The notes beneath the pieces were generated by a model, which was not told the origin of the DNA, did no database searches, and saw only the letters and a list, made by a program, of their open reading frames with translations. A program made the position numbers and the translations under genes. A DNA stretch of 64,000 nucleotides from Limnoperna fortunei (taxonomy: Eukaryota; Mollusca; Bivalvia; Mytilida; Modiolidae): positions 53,944,648-54,008,647 of the forward strand of contig OX104115.1 of assembly GCA_944474755.1 (NCBI GenBank). Direction: 5' to 3'. Shown one piece after another: positions 9,452 through 20,815 of the stretch (the first letter of the stretch is position 1; each line of letters opens with the position of its first letter).

Positions 9452-12400
9452 GTTCGTAAATATGAAGCAATCTATTTAGTAGTTGAACAGAAAAGCCTAC
9501 ATAACGTATTCTTCTCTTTATAATAAAATGTTAAATACAAGCCCAGAATTACATGCAACTTTTAAGCGATTAACTGAATGGTAAAAATGGTCATATAATT
9601 GTGATGTCATGTGGTTTGTTGAATGCAAACACAATTGCTGGAACAAAGGAATAAGAAGCTTATGAAAAAACCTTTAGCCCTCGTGTAAGAAGTCTTTAAA
9701 TACATTTATATTTTATATTATGATTGCAGCAAAATACAGAAACAAAAATTATCCACAATAATAGTGAATCTAAGGAAGAAGAAATGAAAGAGGTAGTTGT
9801 TAATTTAACGAAATAACCTGTTCCTTTTAAAACAGACAATAATTAGAATTTGATTTAACCAATTAATTTTGTGTTATCATATGTTTTTTCTAATATGCAT
9901 CTTCTTTTGCTAGCAGGGAACAAAAATATAAAACAAATTTGAAAGTTGAATTTGGTCAAAGAATAATTTACCACTGTTACATTCCTGAAAGTAACTTCAA
10001 GGTTCTAGAACGCACACAAGTCAAAGGTTGTTATATAAGAGCAAAATACATTAAAATCATCAGTTCGTCTATTAAACGCATTTACAGTAACAAACACTAG
10101 GCAAAAATAATAATAGCCTTTGTTAACTTACATTCAAGTTGTATTTGTGAGATTTTTAGCACAAAAATATTCTTTCGGTCTACACTGTGGAGAATGAATG
10201 ATTCCTTTAATTAAAGATAATATGCTACTTACATATTCATTGTGAGAAGGATGTAATATCGAACTTGGTTCGTGAATATGAAGCTATCTATTTAGTAATT
10301 GAACAGAAAAGCGTACATAACGTATTCGTCTATTCATTACATAATGTTAAATACTAGCACAATATTACATCCAAATTTAAAGAGATTAATTGAATGGTAA
10401 AAAGGATCATATATTCGTGATGTCATGTTTTTGTTCAATGTAAACAAAATTGCTGGAATAAGGAATAAGCAACTAATTAAAAACCCTTTAGCCCTCGAAT
10501 AGGAACTCTTCAAATACATTTATATGATATATTCTTATTGCAGAAAAATGCAGAAACAAAAATTGTCCAAAATAATAGTGAATTAAAGGAAAAAAACATG
10601 AAAGAGGTAGTGTTATTCAAACGAAATAACCTGCTACTATTTAAAGCAGACCATAATAAACCAAAAACGTTTTTTGTAAACATATGCTATTTCTGATATG
10701 CATCTTGTTTTGCTAACATATAAGAAATAAAACAAACTTGACAAGTGCATTTCCTTAAAGAATAATTGACCAGTGTTTTCTTTCTGAATGTAACTGTAAG
10801 GCTCTAGGACACACACCAATCAATAATTATAATATTACAGCAAAATACATTAGAACCATCAGTTCATCCTTTAAACTGTTAACATTCACGAAAAAATACA
10901 CTGGTATAATAATAGCCTTTAATAAATTTAATTTAAATCGTATTTGTGAGAGTTTTAATACAAAAATAGACTTTATGTGGACATTGTGGAGAATTGACGA
11001 TTGTTTTATATACTTTATATAAAGATAGAATGCTGATTACATCTTCATTGTGAATAGTATGATGAAATATCAAAGTTGGTTCATGAGTATGTAGATATCA
11101 ATTTAGTTGTTGAACAAAATCATAGTTAGCTTGTTCTTCTATTCGTCTTATATTTGTGATGTTTGTCAATTTGAACAAAATAAGCGGTTTTCTTAACACC
11201 GTTTAACCCTCGATTCGGAATTCGTTAAAAAAATTATTTGTTTGCTTGTTTGAATGATATTTAACGTCAATTTTATTTCGGGAGGAAGCCGGAGTACCCG
11301 GATAGAACCCCGTCCTTCCGTAGGAAAACTGGCAATCCATGTCAATAAGGATTGGAGTTTAGATTCAATTATATTATATATTATGATTGCAGGAAAATAC
11401 AGACCACAATAATAGTGAATCAAAGGAAAAAGAAATGAAAGAGGTAGTTGTTAATTTAATGAAAAAAACCTCCTTCTTTTTAAAACATACGATAATTAGA
11501 ACTTGATTAAACCAATTACGTTTGTGTAAACATATATTATTTCTGATATGCATCTTGTTTTGGTATTTGATAACAAATAAAAATTCAAACAAGTAAATTT
11601 TGTCATAGAATTACTAACCACTGTTTTATTTACGAAAGAAATTCCAAGACTCTAGGATGAAAAATACATTAGAATCCTTAGCGCATCCCTTAAACGCATT
11701 AACATTTATAAAAACTATGCCGAAATTATAAAAGCCTTTATTAACTTACTATTAAATTGTATTTGTGAGATTTTTAACACCACAATCTACTTTCTGTGGA
11801 CACTGGGGAGATTGCATGAATCTTTTACATTAAGATGGAATGCTACCTACATCATCATTGCGAATAGGATGGAATATCGAGCTTTGTTCGTAAATATGAA
11901 GCAATCTATTAAGAAGTTGAACAGAAAAGCCTACATAACGTAATCTTCTATTTATAATAAAATATTAAATACAAGCCCAGAATTACAACCAAATTTAAGA
12001 ATTTAACTGCATAGTAAACATGGTCATATAATTATAATGTCATGTGGTTGGTTGAATGCAAACACAATCGCTGGAACAAAGGAATAAGCAGGTTTTGAAA
12101 AAACCTTTAGCCCTCGTGTAAGAAGTCTTTAAATACATTTATATTATATATTCTGATTGCAGCAAAATACAGAAACAAAAACTATCCACAATAATAGTGA
12201 ATCAAAGGAAGAAGAAATGAAAGAGGTAGTTTAACGAAAATGACCTGCTACTATTTAAAACAGACAATGATTCTTGATTAAACCAAATATTTTTGTGAAA
12301 TCATATAATTTTAATATTCATCTTCTTTTGGTGCAGGTAACAAAAAAAAAAAACAAATTTGACAATTGAATATTGTCGTAGAATAATTAACCACTGTTAC

Positions 12401-15400
12401 ATTCTTGAAAGTATCTGCAAGGTTCTAGGACGCACATAAATCAAAGGTTTTTACATTACATCAAAATACATTAAAACCATGAGTTCATCTATTAAACGCA
12501 TTTACAGTCACAAACACTAGGCCGAAATAATAATAGCCTTTATTACCTTAAATTAAAATCGTTAAGTGAGATTTTTAACACAAAATATATTTTCTGTCTA
12601 CACTGTGAAGAATGAATGATTCCTTTACATAAAGATAATATGCTACTTACATCTTCATTGTGAATAGGGTGGAATATCGAACTTGGTTCGTGAATATGAA
12701 GCTATCTATTTAGTACTTGAATAGAAAACCCTACATAACGTATTCGGCTATTCATTACAAAATGTTAAATACAAGAACAATATTAAATCCAAAATTTAAG
12801 AGTTTAATTGAATGTTAAAAACGATCATATATTCGTGATGTCATGTGTTTTGTACAATGTAAACATAATTGCTGGAATAAGGAATAAGCAACTTATTAAA
12901 AACCCTTTAGCCCTCGATTAGGAACTCTTCAAATACATGCATATGATATATTCTTATTGCAGGAAAATAAAGAAACAAAAGTTGTCCAAAATAATAGTGA
13001 ATCAAAGGAAGAAGAAATAAAAGAGGTAGTTGTTATTCAAACGAAATAACCTGCTACTATTTAAAGCAGACCATAATAATGTAAACATATGGTATTTCTG
13101 ATATGCATCTTGTTTTGCTAGCAGATAAGAAATAAAAAACATGACAAATGCATTTCGTCCAAGAATTATTGACCAGTGTTTTCTTCCTGAAAATAACAGC
13201 AAGGCTCTAGGACGCACACCAATCAATGGTTATAATATTCAGCAAAATACATTAGAACTATCAGTTCATCCTTTAAACACAGTAACAGTCAAAAATGTTA
13301 AATGCAACAATATTACATGCAAATTTAAATAAGAGGTTAACCAAATGATAAAAGGGACCATTTATTTGTGGTGTCATATGATTTGGTCAAAGTAATCAAA
13401 ACTTCTGGAATAAAGAAATAAGCAGTTTTCAAAAAACCCTTCAGCTCTAGATAACGAATTCTTTAAATACCTTTTTATTATATGTTCTTACATCAGGCAA
13501 ATACAGAAACAAAAAATGTTGGCAATAATAGTGAATCAAACGAAGAGAAATTGAAAGAGGTTGTTGTAAATTAAACGAAATAACCTGCCACTATTTAAAG
13601 CAGACAATAATTATAACTTACGTAAATCAATTACGTTTTTGTTAACATATGTTCTTTCTGATATGCATCTTGTTTTGCTAGCAGAAACCAAATAATAAAT
13701 TTGACAAATGAATTTTGTCATGGAATAATTGACCACTGTTTTCTTCCTGAATGCAACAGCTAGCTTTAGGACGCATACAAATCGAAGGTTGTAATATTAC
13801 AGCAAAATACATAGAAATTATCAGTTCATCCTTGAAACTATTAACATTCACAAAAAACTAGGCCCATATCATAATACTGTAGCATTTATTAACTTACATT
13901 TAACTTGTATTTGTGAGATTTTAAACACAAACATAGATATTCTGTGGATAATTTCTAGATTCATTTAAATAAAGATAGAATGCTACATACATCTACATTG
14001 TGAATAGAATGGAATATTAAACTTGGTTCGTGAATATGAAGATATCTATTTAGTAGTTGAACATAAGCCTACATAACTTACTTTTCTATTCATTATAAGA
14101 TGTGGAATACAAGGACAATTATTGCAGCTTATTATAAACCCTTTAGCCCTTAATCAGGAACTCTTTAAATACATTTCTATGATATTCTTATTTCAGGAAA
14201 ACACAGAAAAGAAAATTGTCCACAATAAAAGTGAATCAATGGAAAAAGAAAAGAAAGAGGTATTTGTTAATTAAATGAAATAACCAGCCAATTTTTAAAG
14301 CAAACAATAATTAGAACTTGATTAAACCAATTACTTTTTTGTAAACATATGCTATTTCTGATATGCATCTTCTTTTGCTAGCAGGTAACAAATACATTTA
14401 TGTCATGTCTTCTTATTGCAGGAAAACACAGAAGCAAAAAGTGCCCACAACAATAGTGAATCAAAGGAAGAACAAATAAAAGAGGTAGTTGTTAATTTAA
14501 CTAAATAACCTGCTACTTTTTAGAGCAGACAATAATTAGAACATGATTTAGCCAATTTCTTTTTTGTAAACATATGCTATTTCTGATATGCATCTTGTCT
14601 TGGTAGCAGAAAACAAATAAAAAATTTGACAATTAAATTTTGTCATAGAATAATTGATCACAGTCAGCAGTGCTTCATCTGCTGATTATGGAGTAGTTAT
14701 TCAAAATGTCCTTTTAATAAGATTGCTTCATATTATTTAACAGCTTTTTTAAGAACGTGTAAGTTCCACTTTTGCTTTAGAAATGCTTGTAAGAGAATGT
14801 ACTAAATTCATTTAAATTAGGCCGATTTACTTTTAGTTTTTATTGACTTACGGTCATCAAGGTATGTTCAGATTTATGAGAAGTTATTCATCTTGTGGTC
14901 ACTGTGAAGCATACGCTTTTTGTTTTACATAAAGACCTAATGTTACTTACATCTCCATTTTAAATGTGATGAAATGTAAAACCTGGTACGTGAAAATGAA
15001 ACAATCTTTTAAGTTGTAAACAAACGGCTTGCAAAGATTATATTATGTTTATTATAAAACGTTAAATGCAAGCAAACAAATATTTAAATCTACCAAAGTC
15101 ACATTTTCTGCATTTGTTTGTGAAGCATTCGACTGCTTTTTTAAAGCACACGGCAATCGACATAATAAAGTGGCGAAATTTCTTAAAACAGCATGAGTAA
15201 GGTTTTCGGTTGACAATAGAATCAAAAATTAAACTGCTTATTAAATACTTCTAGTATATTAATATCAGAGTATACTATCATAGATGATGATTGTTGCAGG
15301 TGGAAAATACAGAAAGTAAAGATGTCCTCCATCATAAGGTATCAAATGAAGAAAAAATGGAAGATGTAATTGATTAGCTAAACAAAGGCCCATAAATATT

Positions 15401-18400
15401 TTTAAAAAGTCACCTTTCCTACTTGTATGTGAGGCTTCCGATTGTTTAAAAAATGCCACTGGAAGCGCCTTAAGTTAAGTGACTGATTTCAAATCAATAA
15501 CATAGATATTGTGGTCGGCAGAAACATATGTTAACAGCCAGTGGTATTGACAATTAAAACCATTTGTGATCCACGTTTAGCATATGTACTGTTTTTTTTA
15601 TCTAAATTGCCTTTCTACTAAGTTACCAACAGTTGTGTAATTTCCTATTCTGGCTCCGAAATGTACGAGTTTAACATAATAATTAAAGAGTTATACGTAT
15701 TTGTGGTTATGTGGTTAGTTGAACGTAAAACGCATCTTGGCACATATGACTACGCAGATAATTATCATCTAATAAGCAAGTATTGTAACAAATACAAGTT
15801 TAGAACATTGCATTTTCTTAAAGAATAATTGACCACCTAATTCGTTGTTTTGTTTCTGAATGTAAGTGCAAGGCTTTAGGGCGCACCCAACTAAAATATT
15901 GATATTTTACAACAAATGACACATGTAAATTCATATAAATTAACCTTTATTAACTTACGTCTAAATCGGTTTTGGATTTTTTACACATTTTAGACTGTGA
16001 GAAGAGCTCTGTGAAAAATATTAACATTCACATCTTCATTGTAAATAGGATTGAATTAAAATCCAACTTGGTTCGTAAATATGAATAAATCAATTGTGTA
16101 GTTGAACAAAGTCTGACATGACTTTTCTACTATTCAATATAAAATGTTAAATACAATCAAAATATAACATCTCAAATTTGGAGTTTAACATAACTGTAAA
16201 AAAGGTCGTAAGTTTGTGATGTCATGTGCTTAGTGAAATGTAAACAAAATAGCGAGAATGAAGGTGTAAACAGCATCTTAGAAGTCTTAAACACAGTTAG
16301 GAACAATTGAAATTATCATTGATTCTGATCGCAGAAAAATACAGCAAATAAATTGTGTTAAATAATATTGAAGCTTATAAAGAAGAAATAAAACATGTAA
16401 TTATTAATTTTAAAAAATAGACTGTTTTAAACAAGGAACAATTAGATCTTATTCAAACAAATGAATCTCTTGATTGAGATGCAAAGTGAGATGCATTACA
16501 TACATCTTATTTTGATGGTAGATAACAAATACATGATTTTGATAATAGCAGTTCTCAAAGGATTTGTACCACTTTGACGAACTTTGTGGTGTGTACACGA
16601 CTATTATAAAAGAAGAATGTACCTCGCATCGTAATTGTAAAAGACATTGGAAATAAATTTAAATTCTTAAATACATACTTATCCATTGATTCGTAAAACA
16701 AAGCCTATTTGTCTTTTATTCAAACACGTTAAAAAAATTGAATCGAAAATCTACTGAAGGCACTATTTTTTATGAAGCACAAACTACTGATAACAACGAT
16801 CTAAATGCAGGTAACATATATGTTGACTTTAGCCGACAAATATTTCAACAGCCAGTATTAATGTCCATTTGGAATAATTGTAATCCACATGTATAAAGCT
16901 TTTTCTTTTGTGCATTTTTGGATAGGGAAATAAAGGTCTATAAAAAAGTAAAAATAGTACTGATGAAAAAAATAACTAACGTGTTTCAAAATCCGTTTAT
17001 TTTACATTCAAGTACTAAAATTGTCACGGAATAATCAAAATTTTCTGTCTGAAATTATTGCGGAAATTATATAATACCATCTGACTTACCCTATCCCAAA
17101 ACGTTCAGGATTTGGTTTATTTATAGATGAATCCTCTACGTTAATCATTTCAGGAAAAACTCTTGTCGTGTTAAACATGAATCTGCACAACGGGTGTTAA
17201 TAGCAAAACGTGGGGTTATTTCCATAATTTTGCACGAAATTCGGAATTTTCTACGAGGATTCTGCTTACTTTTCGTGTTGACAAATCTTCAGAGTTTTGA
17301 AAAATCAAATATCGTTATATTTTAAAATTGTAGATTTTAAAGTATTATAAATTCTTGTTAGCGTTTAAATTTCTAAACACCAAAACGACATTAGAAAAAT
17401 ACTAGCCATATCGGAGAACTCACTACGAAAATTTTTGTACAATAGTTAAGTTAAATAATTCATTATTACAATATCCCCAAAGATTTACTTTCCCAATATT
17501 AAATATAGTAGCAATATTGCCCATTTGCGGCTTTTCATTGTAATCGCGGTTTAGTTTCATGTGATATTTTGTATTATTATCCTAAATTTGCGGCTGGTGT
17601 TATCAGTAAATGTTAGAAATCTTTTAACTTTATATAGACTACACGAATTATAGTCATCGATGATACTAATGGTAAACAACTGCTTGTTCCCTTTTCGTAC
17701 GAAGTAGGAGATAATAAGATGACATAACATAAGTTATTTCAAATAAATCATAATCACTGGTGTAAAAGTTATTGAATACACTTTCTACATTGGTTTGCAG
17801 TATTGCAGAAAATACGGAATAAACAAATAATAAAGAAATTGAGCCAACAATGACGACTTTTAATACATAACATTGAATATCAAATATTTTTATTGCTAGC
17901 AGAACAAACCTCATTGATATATGTGTCAGTGTTGAACCTTTGAAAATAAATGCAGAGATAACTAATTCTTTTAAGTAAAATAAACCGCTAGCAGTCAAAT
18001 CATTCATCCATTACTACTAAGTACAGACGACTAGTTCAATGAATTGGGATTTGTAAGAAATCTCGTACTTATATTTATCTTCTTGTGCCAGCAAACAGAA
18101 AGTATAGTCTTTGAAATTGCATACGATATGAATAATTGACAACTAAAGATGTTTTTTATTGCATCGACCGCTAATGTAAGGTCGTTGTTTGATGACATAA
18201 ATATCAAATCAAAAATATGCTATATTTGTATTCACGTTTTTACATTTATATTTCAGCAAACACAAAAGATATTGTTAAAGAGTTTAGCAAAAGATACTGT
18301 TGAAGAAAACAGGAAGACAATCACGGATTCCACAAATATAACTGAAAAACAAATAAGCAAAATATTTATAAAACTTTTGGATTTCGTGAAGCATCAGGAA

Positions 18401-18550
18401 CCATATAGAAATAACGTTTGTATTGTTATGTATAATGAGCGTGATCCTATTGATTTCGTAGTTGGAAAAGGCGAAAATCGTCTGGTGATAAACATTGTAG
18501 GTGATGACATTACATTAGAAGACAGTACTGGCAAAAACATAAAAGCTTAA
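9401..18550 (+). CDS. Gene B: multi-exon Glu/Lys/Asn-rich repeat protein with family C-terminal domain
   Basis: Ten short exons (9401, 9730, 10544, 11393, 12163, 12963, 13497, 14197, 14422, 15300) are each flanked by AG and GT and all are in phase 0, followed by a terminal exon 18257-18550. The repeats encode 17, 21 or 22 residues of the type ENTETKIVHNNSESKEEEMK: hydrophilic, probably disordered, most with an NNS sequon. The C-terminal 97 residues contain QKILLK, and VVGKGENRLVINI, matching genes A and C. Because every intact exon is a multiple of three, any subset can be spliced without a frameshift. Full inclusion would give about 300 residues. There is no signal peptide in the visible part. 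Function is unknown. The start is uncertain, and donors after the repeat exons (GTAGTT) are weak. Confidence 0.65.
9730..9792 (+). CDS. Gene B repeat exon 2 (63 nt)
   Basis: Acceptor TGATTGCAG, 21 codons beginning QNTETKIIHNN, donor GTAGTT. Confidence 0.6.
10544..10606 (+). CDS. Gene B repeat exon 3 (63 nt)
   Basis: Acceptor TTATTGCAG, 21 codons beginning KNAETKIVQNN, donor GTAGTG. Confidence 0.6.
11236..11355 (-). mobile_element. SINE fragment in sister gene B unit
   Basis: Same SINE, same orientation and same unit position as 9224-9366 but with an internal deletion. It was therefore inherited by duplication, not by a second insertion. Confidence 0.75.
11393..11443 (+). CDS. Gene B repeat exon 4 (51 nt)
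   Basis: Acceptor TGATTGCAG, 17 codons ENTDHNNSESKEKEMKE, donor GTAGTT. It is the sister of exon 1: same 12-nt shortening and same SINE insertion upstream. Confidence 0.6.
12163..12225 (+). CDS. Gene B repeat exon 5 (63 nt)
   Basis: Acceptor TGATTGCAG, 21 codons beginning QNTETKTIHNN, donor GTAGTT. Sister of exon 2. Confidence 0.6.
12963..13025 (+). CDS. Gene B repeat exon 6 (63 nt)
   Basis: Acceptor TTATTGCAG, 21 codons beginning ENKETKVVQNN, donor GTAGTT. Sister of exon 3 (shares VQNN). Confidence 0.6.
13497..13559 (+). CDS. Gene B repeat exon 7 (63 nt)
   Basis: Acceptor ACATCAG, 21 codons beginning ANTETKNVGNN, donor GTTGTT. Confidence 0.55.
14197..14259 (+). CDS. Gene B repeat exon 8 (63 nt)
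   Basis: Acceptor TTATTTCAG, 21 codons beginning ENTEKKIVHNK, so the NNS sequon is lost here. Donor GTATTT. Confidence 0.55.
14422..14484 (+). CDS. Gene B repeat exon 9 (63 nt)
   Basis: Acceptor TTATTGCAG, 21 codons beginning ENTEAKSAHNN, donor GTAGTT. It sits only 225 bp after exon 8 because most of the intervening unit is deleted. Confidence 0.55.
15300..15365 (+). CDS. Gene B repeat exon 10 (66 nt)
   Basis: Acceptor TTGTTGCAG, 22 codons VENTESKDVLHHKVS then NEEKMED, donor GTAATT. It is the most diverged intact exon and has an extra N-terminal codon. Confidence 0.55.
16335..16396 (+). pseudogene. Gene B decayed repeat exon (62 nt)
   Basis: It lies after GATCGCAG and before GTAATT, but is 62 nt long and has an in-frame TAA nine codons in. 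Inclusion would truncate the protein, so it should be skipped or act as a poison exon. Confidence 0.55.
16397..18256 (+). other. Gene B penultimate intron
   Basis: AT-rich intron with decayed pieces of the tandem unit (near 16505-16560 and 18075-18140) and no further exon that I can frame. A 113-codon hydrophobic minus-strand frame at 17666-18007 is judged spurious. Confidence 0.5.
18257..18550 (+). CDS. Gene B terminal exon (97 aa, family domain)
   Basis: Acceptor TATATTTCAG, then CAA ACA CAA AAG in phase 0 and a TAA stop at 18548-18550. Contains QKILLK (exon residues 3-8), a Lys-rich helix, VCIVMYN (54-60) and VVGKGENRLVINI (68-80). The last segment matches the GSGSKVLLINI of gene A and GTGSSVLIINI of gene C. 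An AATAAA lies 85 bp past the stop. Confidence 0.7.
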   Translation, partial: QTQKILLKSLAKDTVEENRKTITDSTNITEKQISKIFIKLLDFVKHQEPYRNNVCIVMYNERDPIDFVVGKGENRLVINIVGDDITLEDSTGKNIKA

Positions 18551-18634
18551 GTGTACCACATCTTTTTGTTTTATATGGGATAATAATCTATTGCCGCGCT
18601 TGAAAAAGACAACATCGCACTTTTTTTATCGTAC

Positions 18635-18640
18635 AATAAA
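18635..18640 (+). terminator. Poly(A) signal of gene B
   Basis: AATAAA 85 bp after the gene B stop codon. Confidence 0.6.
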
Positions 18641-19228
18641 CTGCTATCAGGAAAAATGAAAACATAACAAAAACCCAATGCTTGATAAAAAAAGATATGT
18701 GAATGTAATTCATTATCGTATAATCACAACAACAACACTAATAAACAATTATAAAAACAAGGAACAAGCACAAACAACTCATGATAAAAGATGGGCATGA
18801 GGTCTAAATTGTTCATTTAGCAGGTCTTTAATATCTACCTGAAATCTCTGTCATAAAAAAATATATTTCTAATTATTAAGGCTTTGAAAAAATACAGACC
18901 GTTAACATTAAAAACCTGTTCAGATATAGTTATTTGATGAAGGCGAACATTCCATAATCTGAAATACATTTTCAAATGCTAAATTATCTTACTAATCAAA
19001 ATATGCAAGTTTGTTGTCGCGGTATGCAGATTTGATTTGGTTATATTATTCAATGTTCATAAGACCAAGAAAACAAAAGATTGGGATTACAAACTAGACG
19101 ATTTTAATGTCGAGTTTTGAAATTTTCTACACTTTTTCAGTAATATTCCAGCTTCATCTGCATATTGTGTCTATCTTTCACAATTGATCATATATGCAAG
19201 AACTTACAGTGAGTATACTGATTTTCGT
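18641..19228. other. Intergenic DNA after gene B
   Basis: AT-rich sequence with no feature that I can support. Confidence 0.5.
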
Positions 19229-19450
19229 TAGTTTGTTTGATTGATGTTTAACGCCACTTACAGCTATAACGTGGTTTACAGCTTTTATTGGAGAGGAAGC
19301 CGGACAAAACCCCCGAAAGTCGCTAGAAAAATTGGCAGTCATTGTTAATCAAAATTAAAATCGTGCATACCTTGCCTGCAGTGCGACTTGAACAAACTCG
19401 CAACCTACGTTTCGAGAGACCACATCGTCAACAGTAGATCAACTACAGTG
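19229..19450 (-). mobile_element. SINE copy, minus orientation, decayed
   Basis: Begins TTTGTTTGATTGATGTTTAA, continues GAGGAAGCCGGACAAAACC and AGAAAAATTGGCAG, and ends in a degenerate B-box region GCGACTTGAAC. Same family as 34405-34660. Confidence 0.65.
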
Positions 19451-19740
19451 AACAATCCGAACACTCGGAAGCTTTTTGTCCAAATGTATTTAGAATCTTT
19501 TATATTAGTAGAGTTATGAATGGTGTAAGGAGAATATGATGAGAACATTAAAATATTGAACTGCTTAAAATACACTAAAATGTTCATAATTTGGTCTATT
19601 GACAAATAATTATCATTTATTAAAACAGTAAATAAACATATATTGTAGGATTCATACTTGGATACATACTTCCTTTTGTTGTTTTAAAAACAACGTTTAT
19701 TTAAGAATAAAGGATCTATAAACACTAAATGCACTATAAA

Positions 19741-19865
19741 TAACTTTTTGACAATTTTTATCCATTGGACAATATGTTTCTTTGAAAATTTCTGTCCACT
19801 CGATTTTTTTCATTTTGACAATATTGCCACGTGACAAGTCAGTCCACTGGACATTTTTTACTCTG
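19741..19865. repeat. Fragment related to TIR-transposon subterminal repeats
   Basis: Contains GCCACGTGACAAGTC and CAGTCCACTGGACATTTT, the same CACGTGAC and CCA(G/C)TGGAC palindromic motifs that crowd the ends of the 39690-43703 transposon. Confidence 0.55.
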
Positions 19866-19873
19866 ATGAGGCT

Positions 19874-20562
19874 GGGTTCTTAGAAGGCCTGCTGAAGAAG
19901 GAAGAAAAGGCATTGACCCAGACATTTAATTTCACATTTCGCTATATTGATGATGTTTTGTCCCTCTACAATGCTAAATTTGGTGACTATTTAAATTCAA
20001 TTTACCCTAGCGAGCTTGAAATTAAAGGCACCACCAATACATCAAGGTCAGCCTCTTACTTAGACCTACTTCTAGAAATATACCCAGGAATACTACAAAC
20101 TAGACTCTACGACAAACGTGATGACTTCAATTTTCAAATTATCAACTTCCCGTTTATCGACAGCAACACTCCTGAAAGTCAGGCCGCGCACCATAGTATG
20201 TAACGTGTTTGGAGAGTGCCACGCTCCTTGCACGATAAAACCCTTTAGTAGATTTCGAAAAAAGTAGGCTCATTGTTTCCGTTACAAAAGGATAAATTCT
20301 CCGACCATACCCAATACTCCGTATTTTTCCAGAGGCAGTCAAAATTATGTTCCCTGCGTCCCATCCCACCCCTTTTTCCATTGATGTATTGTTTGTTAAC
20401 TTATTCCCGTCCTGAATACAGCTGAAATACTGTTCGCTGGACGTAAAGCAAAAATACAATCAATTAATCAATCAAAATTTCTATTCTCGTCACCATGACT
20501 TTATTGATCGTTATAGGAAGTCAGTGTCGCAAAGACGATCTGACATTTTCGCAGAGTCATAG
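19874..20562 (+). pseudogene. Reverse-transcriptase fragment (YIDD), interrupted
   Basis: The frame reads FTFRYIDDVLSLYNAKFGDY, then SASYLDLLLEI and LYDKRDDFNFQIINFPFI, which are the palm motif C and thumb region of a retroelement RT common in invertebrate genomes. The reading breaks at about 20188. After an intervening insertion the C-terminal piece FYSRHHDFIDRYRKSVS is found in another frame, ending at TAG 20560-20562. The N-terminal half is absent. The family resembles Penelope/Hydra-type RTs, but I cannot fix it. Confidence 0.65.
20190..20480 (+). mobile_element. LINE-like 3' tail inserted in RT fragment
   Basis: GTGCCACGCTCCTTGCACGA, GTAGATTTCGAAAA and a terminal (AATC)n match 34240-34760. 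It splits the RT fragment. A short tetranucleotide tail is typical of non-LTR element 3' ends; no coding part is present. Confidence 0.6.
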
Positions 20563-20815
20563 GTCGTGTTTCTTATTCCTGAATTTGACCTTTCCTTAGA
20601 GATGACAATAAGTAACTTCACGGGTGTCTAATTAGAGGCAGGCACTGCTTACCTGTCAGGAGCACATGAGTGCACCAATGATTTGTATTGGGTTAGGGTT
20701 ACTCTCTTTCTGTTTTTTGTGTTTTTGGTTTTTGGGTTGCGTTTGTCTCTATTCGGATTTGTAACTGTCCTTTGACTTTTGGCTCATGTTGTTCGGTCGA
20801 TTTTTTTTTAAACCG
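20563..20815 (+). mobile_element. 3' tail of the RT element
   Basis: GGCACTGCTTACCTGTCAGG and AGCACATGAG are the noncoding tail that in my recollection follows this RT type in bivalve genomes. It ends in a T run at about 20800. Confidence 0.45.

Larger units (their letters stand above)
8240..18140 (+). repeat. Tandem array of ~0.8-kb exon-bearing units (gene B)
   Basis: About 12-13 diverged copies of one unit. Landmarks in order are GATATGCATCTTGTTTTGCT, TAGAATAATTGACCACTG, CTCTAGGACGCACAC, ATTAACATTCAC, GGTTCGTGAATATGAAG, AAATACATTTATATG, an acceptor ending TTGCAG, a short exon, then GTAGTTGTTAA. Exon starts are spaced 329, 814, 849, 770, 800, 534, 700, 225, 878 and 1035 bp apart. The first unit (about 8268-8830) has lost its exon, and units after 15.4 kb are more decayed. 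The last trace is near 18075-18140. Confidence 0.85.

Noticed and set aside
17666..18007. 113-codon hydrophobic minus-strand frame inside the last intron of gene B
   Set aside because: AT-rich composition, no motif, no splice or poly(A) context, and it lies beside decayed tandem-unit sequence.
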